Shown here: positions 43,826 through 54,674 of the stretch, in pieces
Position numbering within the stretch: the stretch's first letter is position 1
How the letters are laid out: every line of letters begins with the position of its first letter
Origin: Branchinecta lynchi
Lineage: Eukaryota > Arthropoda > Branchiopoda > Anostraca > Branchinectidae
NCBI GenBank assembly: GCA_023053575.1
Contig: JAKZAP010000006.1
Span: forward strand, 12,223,280-12,287,279
Length of the DNA stretch: 64,000 nucleotides
Reading direction: 5' to 3'
Position numbers and translations under genes: made by a program
Notes under the pieces: generated by a model
What the model saw: only the letters and a program-made list of their open reading frames with translations
What the model was told of the DNA's origin: nothing
Database searches by the model: none

Positions 43826-45836
43826 CAAGTGCCATATACCGATCAGATTTCCGTCTGTCCGTCTGTCCGAGTTTTTGTCACACTTTTTCGAGTTAGGGTA
43901 CTTCCAGATGTGCTAGGACAATGAAACTTGGCAGGCATATCAGGGACCCGACCAAACTAATCTGGAAATAATCAGTTTCCCGATCCGACCATATACGGGG
44001 GAGTGGAGGGCGGTGGAAACTTGAAAATTGAGGGCATTTTGTCACACATACGAAAAAAAAAATAGAAAACCGTGATTTTCGGATTTTTTTTTTTTTTTTC
44101 TTGATCAGCTAATTAATCAGCTAATTGAAAGGCTTAAATTCAAACCTTATATTTGTCACACTTTTTCGGGTTAGGGTACTTCCAGATGTGCTAGGACCAT
44201 GAAACTTGGCAGGCGTATCAGAGACCCGACCAAACAAACTTCGAAATAATAAGTTTTCCAATCCGACTATTTTTTTGGGGGGAGGGGGGGGGGGGGCAGG
44301 GGAATCCGGGAAATAGAGTTGTGTGTAACTTTCGAACTGGTGATAGGATTGTAATGAAACTTAATAACTGAATAGATTGTATATCTGGGATGTCCCGTTT
44401 AAAGTCTTGACCGGATTCGGTAGCCAGGGGGGAGTTGGGGGGGGGGAGACCGAAAATTTCAAGAAACGGTTAGAATGGAGGGATCGGAGTTAAACTTGCT
44501 TGGAAGAACAAGCATCTGCTCTAGATAAATCGTTTAGACAACTGTACTGGACCCGGACACCTAGGGGGTGGGGGGGGGGCGGAATTCCGGTGATGGCGGT
44601 TTTGGGGATTTTCACGATGAAACTTGGCAGACATATTAGGGACCCGATCAAACTGACTTCAAAATAAACAAAATTTCGATCTGATAATGGTGGGGGGAGG
44701 GAAATCCGGAATATTCGGTCATGCGTAACTTTGGAACGGGTGATCGGATTCGAGTCAAATTTAAGAATTGAACAGAGGACATTTCTCTGTTGATCTTTTT
44801 TATATCCTGACCGGATCCGGCAACTATTGCGGGAGGGCGGAAAATACGTGACTCGCTTAGAATGGAGAGATCGGGACGGAACTTTTGTGGGAAGAACAAA
44901 CAGATGCTTTAGGTAAAGGCACCGTGGGAGAGTTAAGGGGGGGGGGGCGGAAATCTCGAGAAACGGTTAGAATGGAGGGATCGGAGTAAAACTTGCTGGG
45001 AAGAACAAACATCTGCTCCATGTAAATCTTTGACATAATTTGACTGGATCCGGACACTTGAGGGGGGGGGGGGGCCTGAATTCCCGTTTTTGGGATTTTT
45101 AGGACGAAACTTGGCAGGCATATCAGGGACCCGGTCAAACTGACTTGGAATAAAACAAATCTTCGATATGATAATCTTGGGGGGGGGGGGGGGGGTTGAG
45201 GGAGTGGAATCCGGAATATTGAGTCATGTGTAACTTTGGAACGGGTGATGAGATTCGAGTGAAATTCAGTAATTGAACAGAGGACATTTCTCTTTTTTCA
45301 TTTCGGGACCGTACTTCATACTTACTTCATACTTGACCCGCTTAGACTGGTGTGATCGGGATCGAACTTCGTGGGAATAAAAGACAGATGCTCTGGATTA
45401 CTCATTTACAGAACCGGGTATTGTGGGTGGAGTTGGAGGGGGGGGGGATTCCGGTGATCACGAGTTGAGGTACTTCCAGATGTGCTAGGACGATGACACT
45501 TCGCTGGAATATTAGATATTCAACAACATTTGCTTAGAAATTGCTACTTCTCAAATCCGATTATTCCTTATATTTGACGTTCCAAAACGGATAAGTCAGC
45601 TACATTTTATTGGAACATTATTCCTTAAAGTAGCAATCTTGACCGCAAAGTAAAAAAAATACATTTAAGCAATATATGCATTTTCATGATGCCCATCGGC
45701 CCATTATCATTTTTGCCTTTAGGGTTTTGCTTACAAGTGAAGTTCTAGCTCCCTTAGAGTGCGCATCTCAACCGCAAAGTCGAGACTTACTTTTGATCAA
45801 CCCATGCAAGTGCCATATGAGCTTACAGCTCTCGTT
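43826..45836 (-). mobile_element. Rep-B element, inverted copy
   Basis: It starts CAAGTGCCATATA, the complement of the Rep-B right end, followed by GTCCGTCTGTCCG. It ends CAAGTGCCATATGAGCTTAC, the complement of the left end. Between are repeats of ATGAAACTTGGCAGGC.TATCAG, GTAACTTTGGAACGGGTGAT and AGAATGGAG.GATCGG, separated by long G tracts. The segment 45530-45800 lacks repeat similarity and may be an insertion. No gene. Confidence 0.6.
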
Positions 45837-47189
45837 TTCTGGGGGATGGAAGGTTCAGATTCCGCAATTGCACTAAGTAGATAGGTTCAAGCAAACTGAA
45901 TAAAGTATGACTCTATGATACATTGAAGTAACTAATATGACCAAAAGTCAGAATGAAATGTGCCCGTTTCTTATTCGTGACATGTGACAATTTTAGGAAA
46001 AATACTTTGATAGAGGTAAGTTACCAAGAAGGAGGATCTTCAAGCTTTTCTTATCCTGTCCAATTTTTCCTTTTCGTGGGGGCAATCAATAAAAGCCATT
46101 TTAGAACAATCTCCGCGAGAAGTACCTTGTCTGATCCTCGGAAAAGAAAAGCTCATCCCAAGTTCCCTTGGGGCTATCGCGAGTTTGATCGTAAGGATTC
46201 CCCTCTCCGTAAGCCTCGGGATAAATGTGATTCTTTTAAGAAAGCTGTATCTCTAGCCTCGGAGAAAGCTTCTATCACTGTCGATTTACTACTAGCTGGG
46301 GAACACAGATGAACCGCGCCAGATTGAAGCAGTAGAAAAATGGAAATGACTTAGGAAAGAAGGGAAAACAGAAAAAAATGGGACGAGCCTTACAGTTTAA
46401 CTCACGTATTTTGCACCTGAGTGTGCTGGCTTACTTTGACAAAGGTGTCGTTCAGCCCTGTAGAGGCTCTGGAGATGTCACAAATACCAAAATTTAGGTC
46501 TAGCCCTGAATAGAGATAGTGATGTTATAAGGATTAGCGGACTCATATTTTGGTTTTCTCAAACGAGAAGCTGATAGCTTAGTCGTCCCTGAGATAAGCC
46601 TCGAATCGGAATCAAATCGACCCCCCCCCCCCTCAGAGCAACAGCTTGCACGCGAGGAGCAGCTATCAAAATTAGACGGAATATGACATAGCACCCCGAG
46701 CTATTTGACACGGTCACTTGCTTTTGGAATGAAATTCCTTTCAACAGCCACTCGCTAGTAACGAGTGGTTGGTTTTTGAATTTTTCCAATTTTGGTTTTT
46801 ATCAGTGATGTCGACAAGAACAAAACGTCAAGACCAAGATTTTTGGAGACGGACAACTTTTAAGATGTCGAGAGCTGCAGAAGGTCTGAAGATCTTTTCT
46901 AGACCAACTTTTTGTGCTGAGAACAAAAATCGTACCGCACCAGTCCGCACCGATGTAGGTCACCGACTTTTAGCCTATAAAGACAGATAAGGCCCATGTA
47001 GACAAACTGTATAAAAATAATTTTCCTAGCGGAACCACATAAACTAAATCAAACAAACTATACATATTTGAATCCTCTTTTTGTGCTCGTGTAGTTTTTA
47101 TTTTTGTAAACTTACCTAATTTTATTAAAAATGCCTTAGAAACCAAGAAAAAGTGAAAATTCTTCAACTTTTTCGAACTAAATTGTTAT
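45837..47189. other. Unassigned interval with one coding-like ORF
   Basis: A plus-strand ORF at 45953-46312 (119 codons) ends in a basic segment (LSDPRKRKAHPKFPWGYREF onward) with even, coding-like codon use and a possible acceptor CCATTTTAG before about 46105. I recognise no domain and cannot tell a terminal exon from a transposon remnant. Confidence 0.25.
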
Positions 47190-47735
47190 TTTCTCGGAAA
47201 AACTTCCAGCAAAGTGCATATTATTATTATTTCATTGGAAAGATAAGCTCCTTAGCAATCGTTTGACATATTAAAACTTCAAAAATATTTAGTTTTAAGA
47301 ATTTCTGGATTTTCTTAAAGCAGAGCATCCACGTTTTCGTGAATAAGTGACAGAGGAAATTTGAACCATATATATTAGTTTGAAGATAAGTTTAGGGTAA
47401 GTTTTGATGTGGAATCCGATTATGGTATTAGTTTCTCTCTTGGGATGCATATAAATTGTTTAGGCCATATAACATAAAGGTTGAATAGCCTATAATGACC
47501 AAATCCGTCAAATCTCAAATAAATTTTGGAAAAAAACTCCCGAAACTTCGTTTTTTGTAGTAAGGCACTAGAAAAAGAAGCTCTTTGCCAATCGTTATTC
47601 GTTGAGTTATTACATTTAAAAAACAAATCTAAGGATTTCTGGAAATTCTTTAATCAGGGCATCCAAGTTTTCGTCAAAGGGCTACATGGAAATTTTATAC
47701 TAAATATGTTGGTTTGACGATAAGTTTAGGGTCGG
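47190..47735 (+). repeat. Diverged tandem duplication, about 325-bp period
   Basis: CCTTAGCAATCGTTTGACAT, ATTTCTGGATTTTCTTAAAG, GCATCCACGTTTTCGTGAA and GATAAGTTTAGGGTAAG (47250-47402) recur in order as TTTGCCAATCGTTATTCG, ATTTCTGGAAATTC, GCATCCAAGTTTTCGTC and GATAAGTTTAGGGTCGG (47583-47735). The second unit ends exactly where a Rep-A derivative begins. Confidence 0.55.
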
Positions 47736-47939
47736 TTTTCGGGATTCCAAAACGTAAGTGGAGGGATACCTATGACATAGCAAAAATTGTCCGTCTGTCC
47801 GTCCGTCCGTCCGTCTGTCAGCACGATAAGTCTCGAAGGGAATGAGATATTTTGATGAAACTTGGTGTGAGTTTTCTTCACGTCAAGGGAAAGGCCAAGT
47901 TTGTCATTTTTGGGATCACATCGAAACCTTTGGTATTGC
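47736..47939 (+). mobile_element. Rep-A internal-deletion derivative (about 204 bp)
   Basis: Both Rep-A ends are present: the left TTTTCGGGATTCCAAAACG with microsatellite and ATGAAACTTGGTGTGA, then after only about 30 bp the right TTTTTGGGATCACATCGAAAC and TTTGGTATTG. The whole 136-bp tandem core is gone. Confidence 0.7.
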
Positions 47940-47956
47940 TATCTCAGTAGACCAAA

Positions 47957-48023
47957 GATTAATCCCAGTAGCAAATACTGCAGTTAACTTTAATCCTTAC
48001 TCGGAGAGAAACTTTTTACAGTG
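47957..48023 (+). mobile_element. Rep-F right-end fragment
   Basis: ATTAATCCCAGTAGCAAATAC, GCAGTTAACTTTAATCC and CTTTTTACAGTG match the right 65 bp of the copies at 20306 and 21593. It is wedged between two Rep-A elements. Confidence 0.7.
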
Positions 48024-48028
48024 TCTGC

Positions 48029-49156
48029 ATTTTGGGATCTCAAAACTTAAGTGGAGGGATACCTATGACATCGCAAAATTTGTCCGTCTGTCCGTCCGTC
48101 TGTCAGCACGATAACTATCGAAAGGAATGACATATTTCGATGAAACTTGGTGTGGAGATTCTTTGATTCAAGGGAAAGGTCGAGTTTGTAGATGGGCCCG
48201 ATAGCTGCGTATTTAGGGGAGGGGGAGTGGTTTCAAATTGAGGGGCAAACAAAATATTTTTTAAAAAGCTAATAAGATAGTTGATTAAGGGGTAAGACGA
48301 CATGATGAACAAGAATATGAAAACCATTCTCTCGACTGACAAGTAGTTCACCCGGAATCCGGCCAAAATCGGAAAGTTTGTTAAAAGTAAAAGTTTTATC
48401 TGAAGCTGATTAGATGTCTGATTTAGAGGTAAGGGGACACGCTGGACCTGAACATGTAAATGATTGTCGAGTCAGACAAGTAGATCGCCCGGGATCCGGC
48501 AAAAACCGGAAAATGTGTCGACATTAAAAGTTTGATCTGAAGTTGATTAGAGGTTCGATTTACGGATAGGGAACCATGCTGAATCCGAATATGAAAATTA
48601 TTTTCTCGCCGGACAAGGAGATCGCCCGGAATCCGGCCGGAACCGGAAAATTTCTCAAAAGTAAAAGTTTTATGAGTTTTCATTAGGTGTTCGATTTACG
48701 GGTAAGAAGACATGCTGAATTCGTCCATGAGAATCATTTTCTACCTGGACACATAGTTCACCACGAATCCGGCTGAAATCGTAAAATTTGTTAAAGTTTT
48801 AAGTTTGATCTGAAGTTCATTAGAAGTTCGAATATGGGTAAGGAGATACGCTGAATCCGTTTTCTGAACTTCATTTTTTTGCAAGACAAGTAGTTCGCCT
48901 GGAATCCGGCTGAAAGCGGAAACTTTTCAGAAGTAAGGCATGAACTTTCGTCAAAGTAGATATGACGCAGGCTATAGGGGTAAACACATGCTATTTGAAT
49001 TTGATCTTTTCAGATGATTACCATTTGCCTTAATCTGTTTCTAAATTTTTATTAGTAAAGGTCTCAAGGAGTCTGGCAAAGACTGGACCTCTAAGACCCG
49101 ATTGTCTGGTCCAAATATTCAATTTTTGGGATCCCATCGAAACCTTTGGTCTTGTT
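48029..49156 (+). mobile_element. Rep-A element, diverged copy (1128 bp)
   Basis: The left palindrome is worn (TTTTGGGATCTCAAAAC). The microsatellite, the ATGAAACTTGGTGTGG block, tandem core units with CCGGAATCCGGC, and the right end GGGATCCCATCGAAACC to CTTTGGTCTTGTT are all present. It is more diverged from the other copies than they are from one another, so it is probably an older insertion or a subfamily. Confidence 0.75.
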
Positions 49157-49332
49157 CTGCTTGAAACGAAGTCTGTTCCCTGTTTTGTAATACGTAAAAG
49201 CCCTTTCTTCTACCAAAGTGGCAGAAATAGTAACAAAACTGTCACGAACATTCACTTTCTTCAATTAAGTACAGAGAAGCTAACACCCTTGGTTAATACC
49301 TGCTACTTTTTTCTGCAGTCCTTTGTTCCTGC

Positions 49333-49560
49333 TCTGTCAGAAGTTTCAGAATAGATAACACAAGGATTCGCGGTTTCAACAAACAACACGTTGGATGTAA
49401 TCTGTTGTGATTTTGAAAACGTTATGCATTGTATGATATATGGATAACAAGTGTAGCCAGGAAAAGCCGAAAAGCCGCCGAAAAAGCATTTGCTGACTTT
49501 TCGGATCTCATGACGACTAACAAAAAGTCAGCAGATACCTTTTTTGGCAGTTTTCGGCTT
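49333..49560 (+). mobile_element. Rep-H fragment
   Basis: CTGTCAGAAGTTTCAGAATAG, GCGGTTTCAACA and AAAACGTTATGCAT match the left arm of 5674-6031, and the CCGCCGAAAAAGCATTTGC to AAAGTCAGCAGATA part matches its centre. The right arm is absent. Confidence 0.55.
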
Positions 49561-49770
49561 TTATTATCTTTTTCGTTCGAAACTAGTTGCCATTTGGAGG
49601 AGAATATTTACCAACCTGAAGTTCTGTCTCGCTTTAGCTGTGGAGCAAAGTAAAGGCTGAGTTTGTCTGAATTAGGACGAAGAAATCCAGGCTCGGATAC
49701 GGAGTTTAAACCTGCGACTGGGCAGGTATTTGCAACAACGCCGGGGATTCCACGACCTCATTTCCCAAGG

Positions 49771-49792
49771 AAGTGCCATATGAGCTCGCAGC
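49771..49792 (-). repeat. Solo Rep-B left terminus
   Basis: AAGTGCCATATGAGCTCGC is the complement of the Rep-B left end (compare 55598-55625 and 45807-45836), standing alone. Confidence 0.45.
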
Positions 49793-50825
49793 ACTTATTA
49801 ACCTCATGTTAACCTGTTGATGATCGTATTTTAAATAATTTTCTTAGGTTACTGAGCGAACTTTGATTCCACAGTAAACACGCGAAGGTATAAAGGACTT
49901 TTTAAGACTAGTTTATGGTCTTTCCTGCCAAACGTATCCGGCCAGACCTTAGCTAGGCCCTACGTATCCTAGTTCAATCAGAGAGGTCGTTAGCCCCCTC
50001 CTACTGCCCTAGTTTCTCAGTACGACACGTCCACTGACCTAGCATTAGAATATCCAATCGTAATCTATTCAAGGCCCGCGACCTTATCTCCCCGGTCCAT
50101 GATTAATGCCCTGGAGCCACAGAATCTCCATCATTTACGTCGCTGATTCCCTCTTTCTGAGGATCCCGAAATCCCAAGGGGAATACTAAGGAGACCCTTA
50201 TTGATCACGGGGCAAAAATGTTTTCCCCAAGAAGCAAGAAAGAAAAGGAAACAAAACAGTCATTAGCATCGGAGTATTACCGAGTATCATGAAAGGCGTA
50301 AATAACAATGAAAAAGAATACTGAGAGTGGGAGGTTGGACAGGGCAAGTTAAGTTGGGGTACGACATACTAGAAATATGCACGTTTTCAGTTAAATCGAA
50401 GGATGTCAGATAGCTCGCGCAAATTCAAAGATCTGTCGACACAGAACATAAACGTTTTCAACAAAACGCACGACGGACAACGGAAATTACAGTTTTTCTT
50501 TTACATATAAGACCAAGGTACGTAGCGAATTTCCATGAGTAAGGTTAGAGGAATCTCAACATACAAATGTATATACTCATGTTATTACAATAACTGGAAG
50601 CCTGGTCTGCAAATACATATTTGTTTTGGTTTAGAGTGACCTCTGAGTGAAATAAAAGAAAAATGATGTTTTTAGCAAGAGGCACTGTGATATAGCAATT
50701 TAAGAAGAGTACGAGTCTTTGCAAAACCTTTGCTAATCCACCGAGACAACTAAGAACAGTTCTGGATTGAGCATTCTCGCCCCTAATCAGAAGTTGTAAT
50801 TGACTTAATAAGTAAATTTCCCTTC
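49793..50825. other. Unassigned interval
   Basis: No gene, RNA or repeat that I can support. Confidence 0.4.
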
Positions 50826-51385
50826 AACCAATTCCCAGTTTTTGCCGGATTCGGATTCCCTTATACTGTTAGAAATTAAAGTTCAGATGCAGATTCAGCA
50901 TGTATTTCATCTCAAAGTCGAATCTTTAATCGACTCGATTTTTTTTTTTACTTCTACCGAATTCCCTCTTCTGGCCGAATTCCGGGCAAACGGCTTGTCC
51001 GAGAAGATAATTAAGTTATGGATAAGGATTTCAGCTCGTCTCCATACCCCTATGTCGAACCTCTTAAAAAAAAGGCTTTTACGAAGCTTCTGGTTTTGGC
51101 TGGATGCCAGGCAAAACTAGTCCGACAAGAAACAAAAATTCACATATGGACTCAGCATATTTTGTTACCACAATAGCGAATCTCTGATGGACTTTACTTT
51201 TCTTTCTACCAAATATCTGGCTTTAGCCGGATTCGGACGAACTAACGTCCGGCGATAAATTAAGATTCAAATATGGATTCAGTATGTCTACTTACCTCTG
51301 AATTGGCTGTCATGTTGTCTTGGGCTGCGGCACCCGCCTACGAGCTTGACTTGTAGTTTGATCTCATAGGTATGGGACTTGTAAT
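50826..51385 (-). mobile_element. Rep-A fragment, highly diverged
   Basis: Core-unit words GCCGGATTCGGA, GAATTCCGGGCAAAC, CGGCTTGTCCG and TGGACTCAGCAT recur at roughly 100-130 bp spacing, followed by CCTACGAGCTTGACTTG and CTCATAGGTATGGG from the left region. Both termini are gone. Confidence 0.55.
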
Positions 51386-51992
51386 TTGAAGTCATAGGTC
51401 ACCACATATTCAGAGAGAAAAACAATAATATACTAAACAAATGCTACGGATGGTATTTTGACAACCTTTTTGCTTGCCATCTTTTCTGGAATTTACTTCG
51501 AATAATCCCGGAAAATTTGAAAATATCGTAGCATTTCTATATAAAATGGTGCAAAACCTATAAGCCAGCTAAGAACTGCTCAAGCGGTCCTTCTTGATAA
51601 GGGTCCTCTTCGGACTGTATCTACTAGGGTCAAAATATCAAGGTTTAGCAGGTTAAGTGCTAGTTTTCAAATGTGATTTACAGTCAGCTTGGGTCGAAGT
51701 AGTACCGCATCGGTCCAAAAGATTTTATACTGAACTGTCACAAAACCTGTGACATTTGGTCGAACAAATCTTTGACACACTGATGCCCACAAAATTCGAT
51801 CCTTTTTTTCTATTTCAGTTAAAAATTCGTGGATTTTGAGTTTTCAGTTTACTCTTATAACAGTAGATTATAATCGTAAAACAAATAAATGCTTTTTCCG
51901 TATAAGAGTTGACTTGAAATTGACCAAAATGCTCTGAAATATTAGAATTTGCGGCTTTCTTGCTATATGTGCAATGTCCTGTGACATATTTT
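51386..51992. other. Unassigned interval
   Basis: Downstream flank of the Robo-like gene; no supportable feature. Confidence 0.4.
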
Positions 51993-52183
51993 TCACAGCT
52001 GCGAATTTGGGGAGAAGTCGAAAACCTGTAATAAATCGCAGAATTCGGCTACCAGTGACAACACTGTCGAAGACCCTAAATTTTGGTCTGTATATAGGTT
52101 GTCCCTAGAGTCATCAAAGGTAATACTCCTAAAGGATTCAGTGGCCATCATTGAGGAAATTTGAGCACAACAAGTTCTTCGAC
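51993..52183 (-). CDS. Possible alternative terminal exon of the Robo-like gene
   Basis: A pyrimidine-rich tract and acceptor (CTGCTCCCTTGGTACAG) precede an open frame that begins with GT. It would complete the phase-1 codon left by the exon at 54675-54960, exactly as the main terminal exon does. It encodes 62 residues (starting RRTCCAQISSMMATESFRSI) and a TGA. It lies beyond the AATAAA at 52231-52236, so it would be used only if the main terminal exon and that poly(A) site were skipped. No poly(A) signal was seen just downstream and there is no recognisable domain. It may be a coincidence. Confidence 0.2.
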
Positions 52184-52214
52184 CTGTACCAAGGGAGCAG
52201 CAAGACAAAGAAAA

Positions 52215-52769
52215 AGTAAAATGACATCAGTTTATTTACTTAATTCTCAACGAAGCATTCAACATTGTCTTGAGTAGAATATATACAATACCAGTTACAT
52301 TACCATTTGATATGTTGCTTAAACATGGTATCACATGCTGTCAAATTCTCACAAACTATAGCCAAAATGACATTTGATTTCGGACATTTTTTTTTCACCA
52401 GAGTTACCGTCACTAACTTGTTATACGGGGAACTAAGAAACAATACAAAAGTGTGTGCTCCATAAATGGCTATCGGATAAAGCTAAGCCAAGCTAAACGA
52501 GTGATATGTAAAACAAGGTACATCCAACGCACATAAAGTTCGCTCCTCACTTACGTATGCAACATCCACTACAAATTGACTAGAACTGTTTCCCGAGAAT
52601 AGTTGAATCTCGAGATCACACAGTATTTGGCAGTTGCTTCGTACGCATGTATCACACATTGTAAAGTGCGATCCTTTCACAATAGTTCTTCATAATTTTC
52701 ATCAACCGAAGGTTCGATCTGTTATTTCAAGACCAATGCCTGGACAGCTATATCCGCTTATGTGCTTCG
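52215..52769 (-). other. Inferred 3' UTR of the Robo-like gene with AATAAA
   Basis: After the stop at 52770-52772 the first canonical AATAAA on the minus strand lies at 52231-52236, about 534 nt downstream; cleavage would be expected around 52205-52220. A strong donor-like GCATAC/GTAAGTGA lies inside at about 52549-52554, so splicing within the UTR is conceivable. Confidence 0.55.
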
Positions 52770-52930
52770 TTAGCGGTAGCTACTTGTTGCAGAGCTACTA
52801 CAGCTTCTCCATTTTCGGTCAAGCAAGTTGGCCTCCGCATAAAGTGGGGAGTCGCCATCGTTGTTTGTGCTTCTGTCCGTGGTATGGCTGGAAGAAGATA
52901 GAGTCTCCCCAGCGTCAGATTGTCTTGAAC
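52770..52930 (-). CDS. robo: Robo-like receptor, terminal coding exon
   Basis: A good acceptor (AATATGTTTCCAG) precedes an exon starting GT. These two bases complete the G left over from the upstream exon (54675-54960) to give Gly. The exon encodes 52 further residues, Ser/Thr-rich (SDAGETLSSSSHTTDRS, then SPLYAEANLLDRKWRSCSSS), and ends in TAA at 52770-52772. A Ser-rich acidic tail with isolated tyrosines fits the distal cytoplasmic region of Roundabout receptors, but this exon has no diagnostic motif of its own; its assignment rests on phase and strand agreement with its neighbours. A single AATAAA follows at a sensible distance. Coding status is better supported than family identity. Confidence 0.6.
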
Positions 52931-52999
52931 CTGGAAACATATTCTTCAGATACCTCTTATATCTAACTCGAAATGTTATGAGTAGTGCAACTGAAAGAC

Positions 53000-53004
53000 A
53001 AAAA
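53000..53004 (-). terminator. Pol III T-run after the tRNA-like gene
   Basis: Five T residues on the minus strand begin four bases beyond the tRNA 3' end, the usual RNA polymerase III stop signal. Confidence 0.6.
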
Positions 53005-53007
53005 TGT

Positions 53008-53080
53008 TCCTAAGCCGGGATTTGAACCCTCGACCCTCCTGCTTACAAGGCAGGCGCTCTACCAACTGAGCTACCCAGGC
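53008..53080 (-). tRNA. tRNA-Thr (anticodon TGT), possibly a pseudogene or SINE head
   Basis: The 73 nt carry a perfect A box (TAGCTCAGTTGG) and a perfect B box (GGTTCAAATCC). The D stem GCTC/GAGC and anticodon stem CCTGC/GCAGG are fully paired around loop CTTGTAA, giving anticodon TGT, which reads ACA (Thr). The acceptor is GCCTGGG against CTTAGGA: six of seven pairs form, with the terminal G1-A72 mismatched. The T stem (GAGGG/CCCGG) has only three canonical pairs, and the variable loop is six bases. These flaws suggest a decaying gene or a tRNA-derived SINE head rather than a fully functional tRNA. It lies in the last intron of the Robo-like gene, same strand. Confidence 0.6.
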
Positions 53081-53239
53081 GCTTGAGAACACAGTTCGCA
53101 AACGACTAGTAGAAATCACTGGTAGAAGCCGGCCATAGGAACAGTGATCCCGCCCGAAGACAAATTCGTCTAACCAGTTCACATCCCCATGTCACGGAAA
53201 TTAATAATAATATAATACCGTGATAATGATACCGTGACG

Positions 53240-53303
53240 AATAAACCAGAAACAGTTTTTCAAATATAATTTAGAAGTCTAGGAAAACTGTTTCTGGTTT
53301 ATT
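53240..53303. repeat. Perfect 20-bp inverted repeat, intronic hairpin
   Basis: AATAAACCAGAAACAGTTTT (53240-53259) and its exact complement (53284-53303) are separated by 24 nt. ATACCGTGA is repeated just to the left. It may be a miniature foldback or the ends of a small element. Confidence 0.75.
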
Positions 53304-53517
53304 GGTCAAGGTACAAGTCCCTTGTGTAAAGTGCCATCTATGTATTACTAACTAAAAAGCAAAACTAAGGAAATAAAAATCAAACAGATAAAGTAAACGA
53401 ATCTTATTACCGTACGTTACTCCTAGTGCGTAAGCTAAGCAAATGTGTAAGCAAACCTTTCCACTCTTAAGGCTCACTTAGACATTCACCCTGTCGAAAT
53501 TCAGACATGCAATTCGA

Positions 53518-53970
53518 TTGTATCTAGCACACGTTCTAGCCCCTCATGAACCCCTTCTAGCAACTGATTCTTACTTACAAGTCCATCCCCCTGTGATAGA
53601 CATGGTACTAAATTGTTCTCACGATCAAATACATCGGAAACAAACAACAGGATTAATACCTGCACCAACTACCAAAGTTGCTAACCCCCCCCCCCCCCCC
53701 GCTGAAGATGATTATGGTCTAACAGCCGATAGTTGTTTACAAGTCCCCTACATGTCTGAAGATTGGGATGAACCTATCCTTGGTTTCAGTGTGTACCTTA
53801 CTACTGAAGTTGTCAACCCCTCAAAACTTACAAACTGTTGTATCTCACGAAGGAAATTTTGTACTGGAACAGATGATATACACTTTGATCACCTAATCAA
53901 GGTCTATCGATTGCCGTTGAACAACAAATTCTATCTTGTATTAGTTCAAAAGAAGACCTTTTTGCCGTAG
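53518..53970 (+). other. 150-codon ORF antisense to the last Robo-like intron
   Basis: This is the longest plus-strand ORF in the neighbourhood. TDSYLQVHPPVIDMV and TADSCLQVPYMSEDWDE, each followed by a T-[KE]-V-[AV]-NP word, hint at two diverged copies of a unit of about 55 codons, separated by a poly-C tract that encodes PPPPP. No domain is recognised and no splice partners were found. It could be a mobile-element remnant, a small exon or chance. Confidence 0.2.
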
Positions 53971-54674
53971 GCCAACTTTCTAAGTTTCCCATTTCTACCA
54001 CTTAGAAAGGAGCAAAGGATATGCTCTAATTTCTTTAGGAGTGACAGAACTTTTAAAGTTTAATAATTACATCTGATACCATTTCCCTTCCTCAGTTCCA
54101 AATGCCAAAAGTGAAATGACAAACTCTGCAGGAATTACGAACAGAAATGGGCAGAAACAATAGATCACTTTCGGGAAAATGCCACTTTTTTGTTTCTGCA
54201 AATTTATATTTTTGTCTCTCAAAGGAGGCTGGGGAACTGCCTCACATATTTAGTACTAATAGATTTTAGTGCATCTTCAGTTTGAAACTGATGCCTATCT
54301 GCTTGCTTGCTAGAACGGAGCTTTCCACTCAAAAGCAGTAACATGGTTTGGTCAAAAGAAAGCTTGGCTGCTTAACTTCAGATCTTAAACTTCAGAGAAC
54401 TCTCTGACATAGGCTATACAACTTCGCTTCACTTCGCACACCATAGGCTCTGGCTACAAGCAAAAACAGTCCTTTTTGGCACCGGACAAGAGTTCTACGG
54501 TGCTTTCCAAAATGTAATGTCATATTCTTCAATCCAGCAGGTCCACGCTTTCCGTAAAAACCGCACAGGTTAGACGCTTGCCACTTTGTAGCAATAAGCT
54601 GAAATCGGGGTACTCGAAAAAAAAAGAAAAACAACAACAAAATTGTTACTCTCGCAACACAATGAAAACAATAC

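Noticed and set aside
44648..45138. Overlapping minus-strand ORFs with PPPP runs
   Set aside because: They fall inside Rep-B; the proline runs are C homopolymers and resemble the ORFs in other Rep-B copies.
52634..52966. 110-codon plus-strand ORF
   Set aside because: It is the antisense shadow of the terminal Robo-like exon and its 3' UTR.
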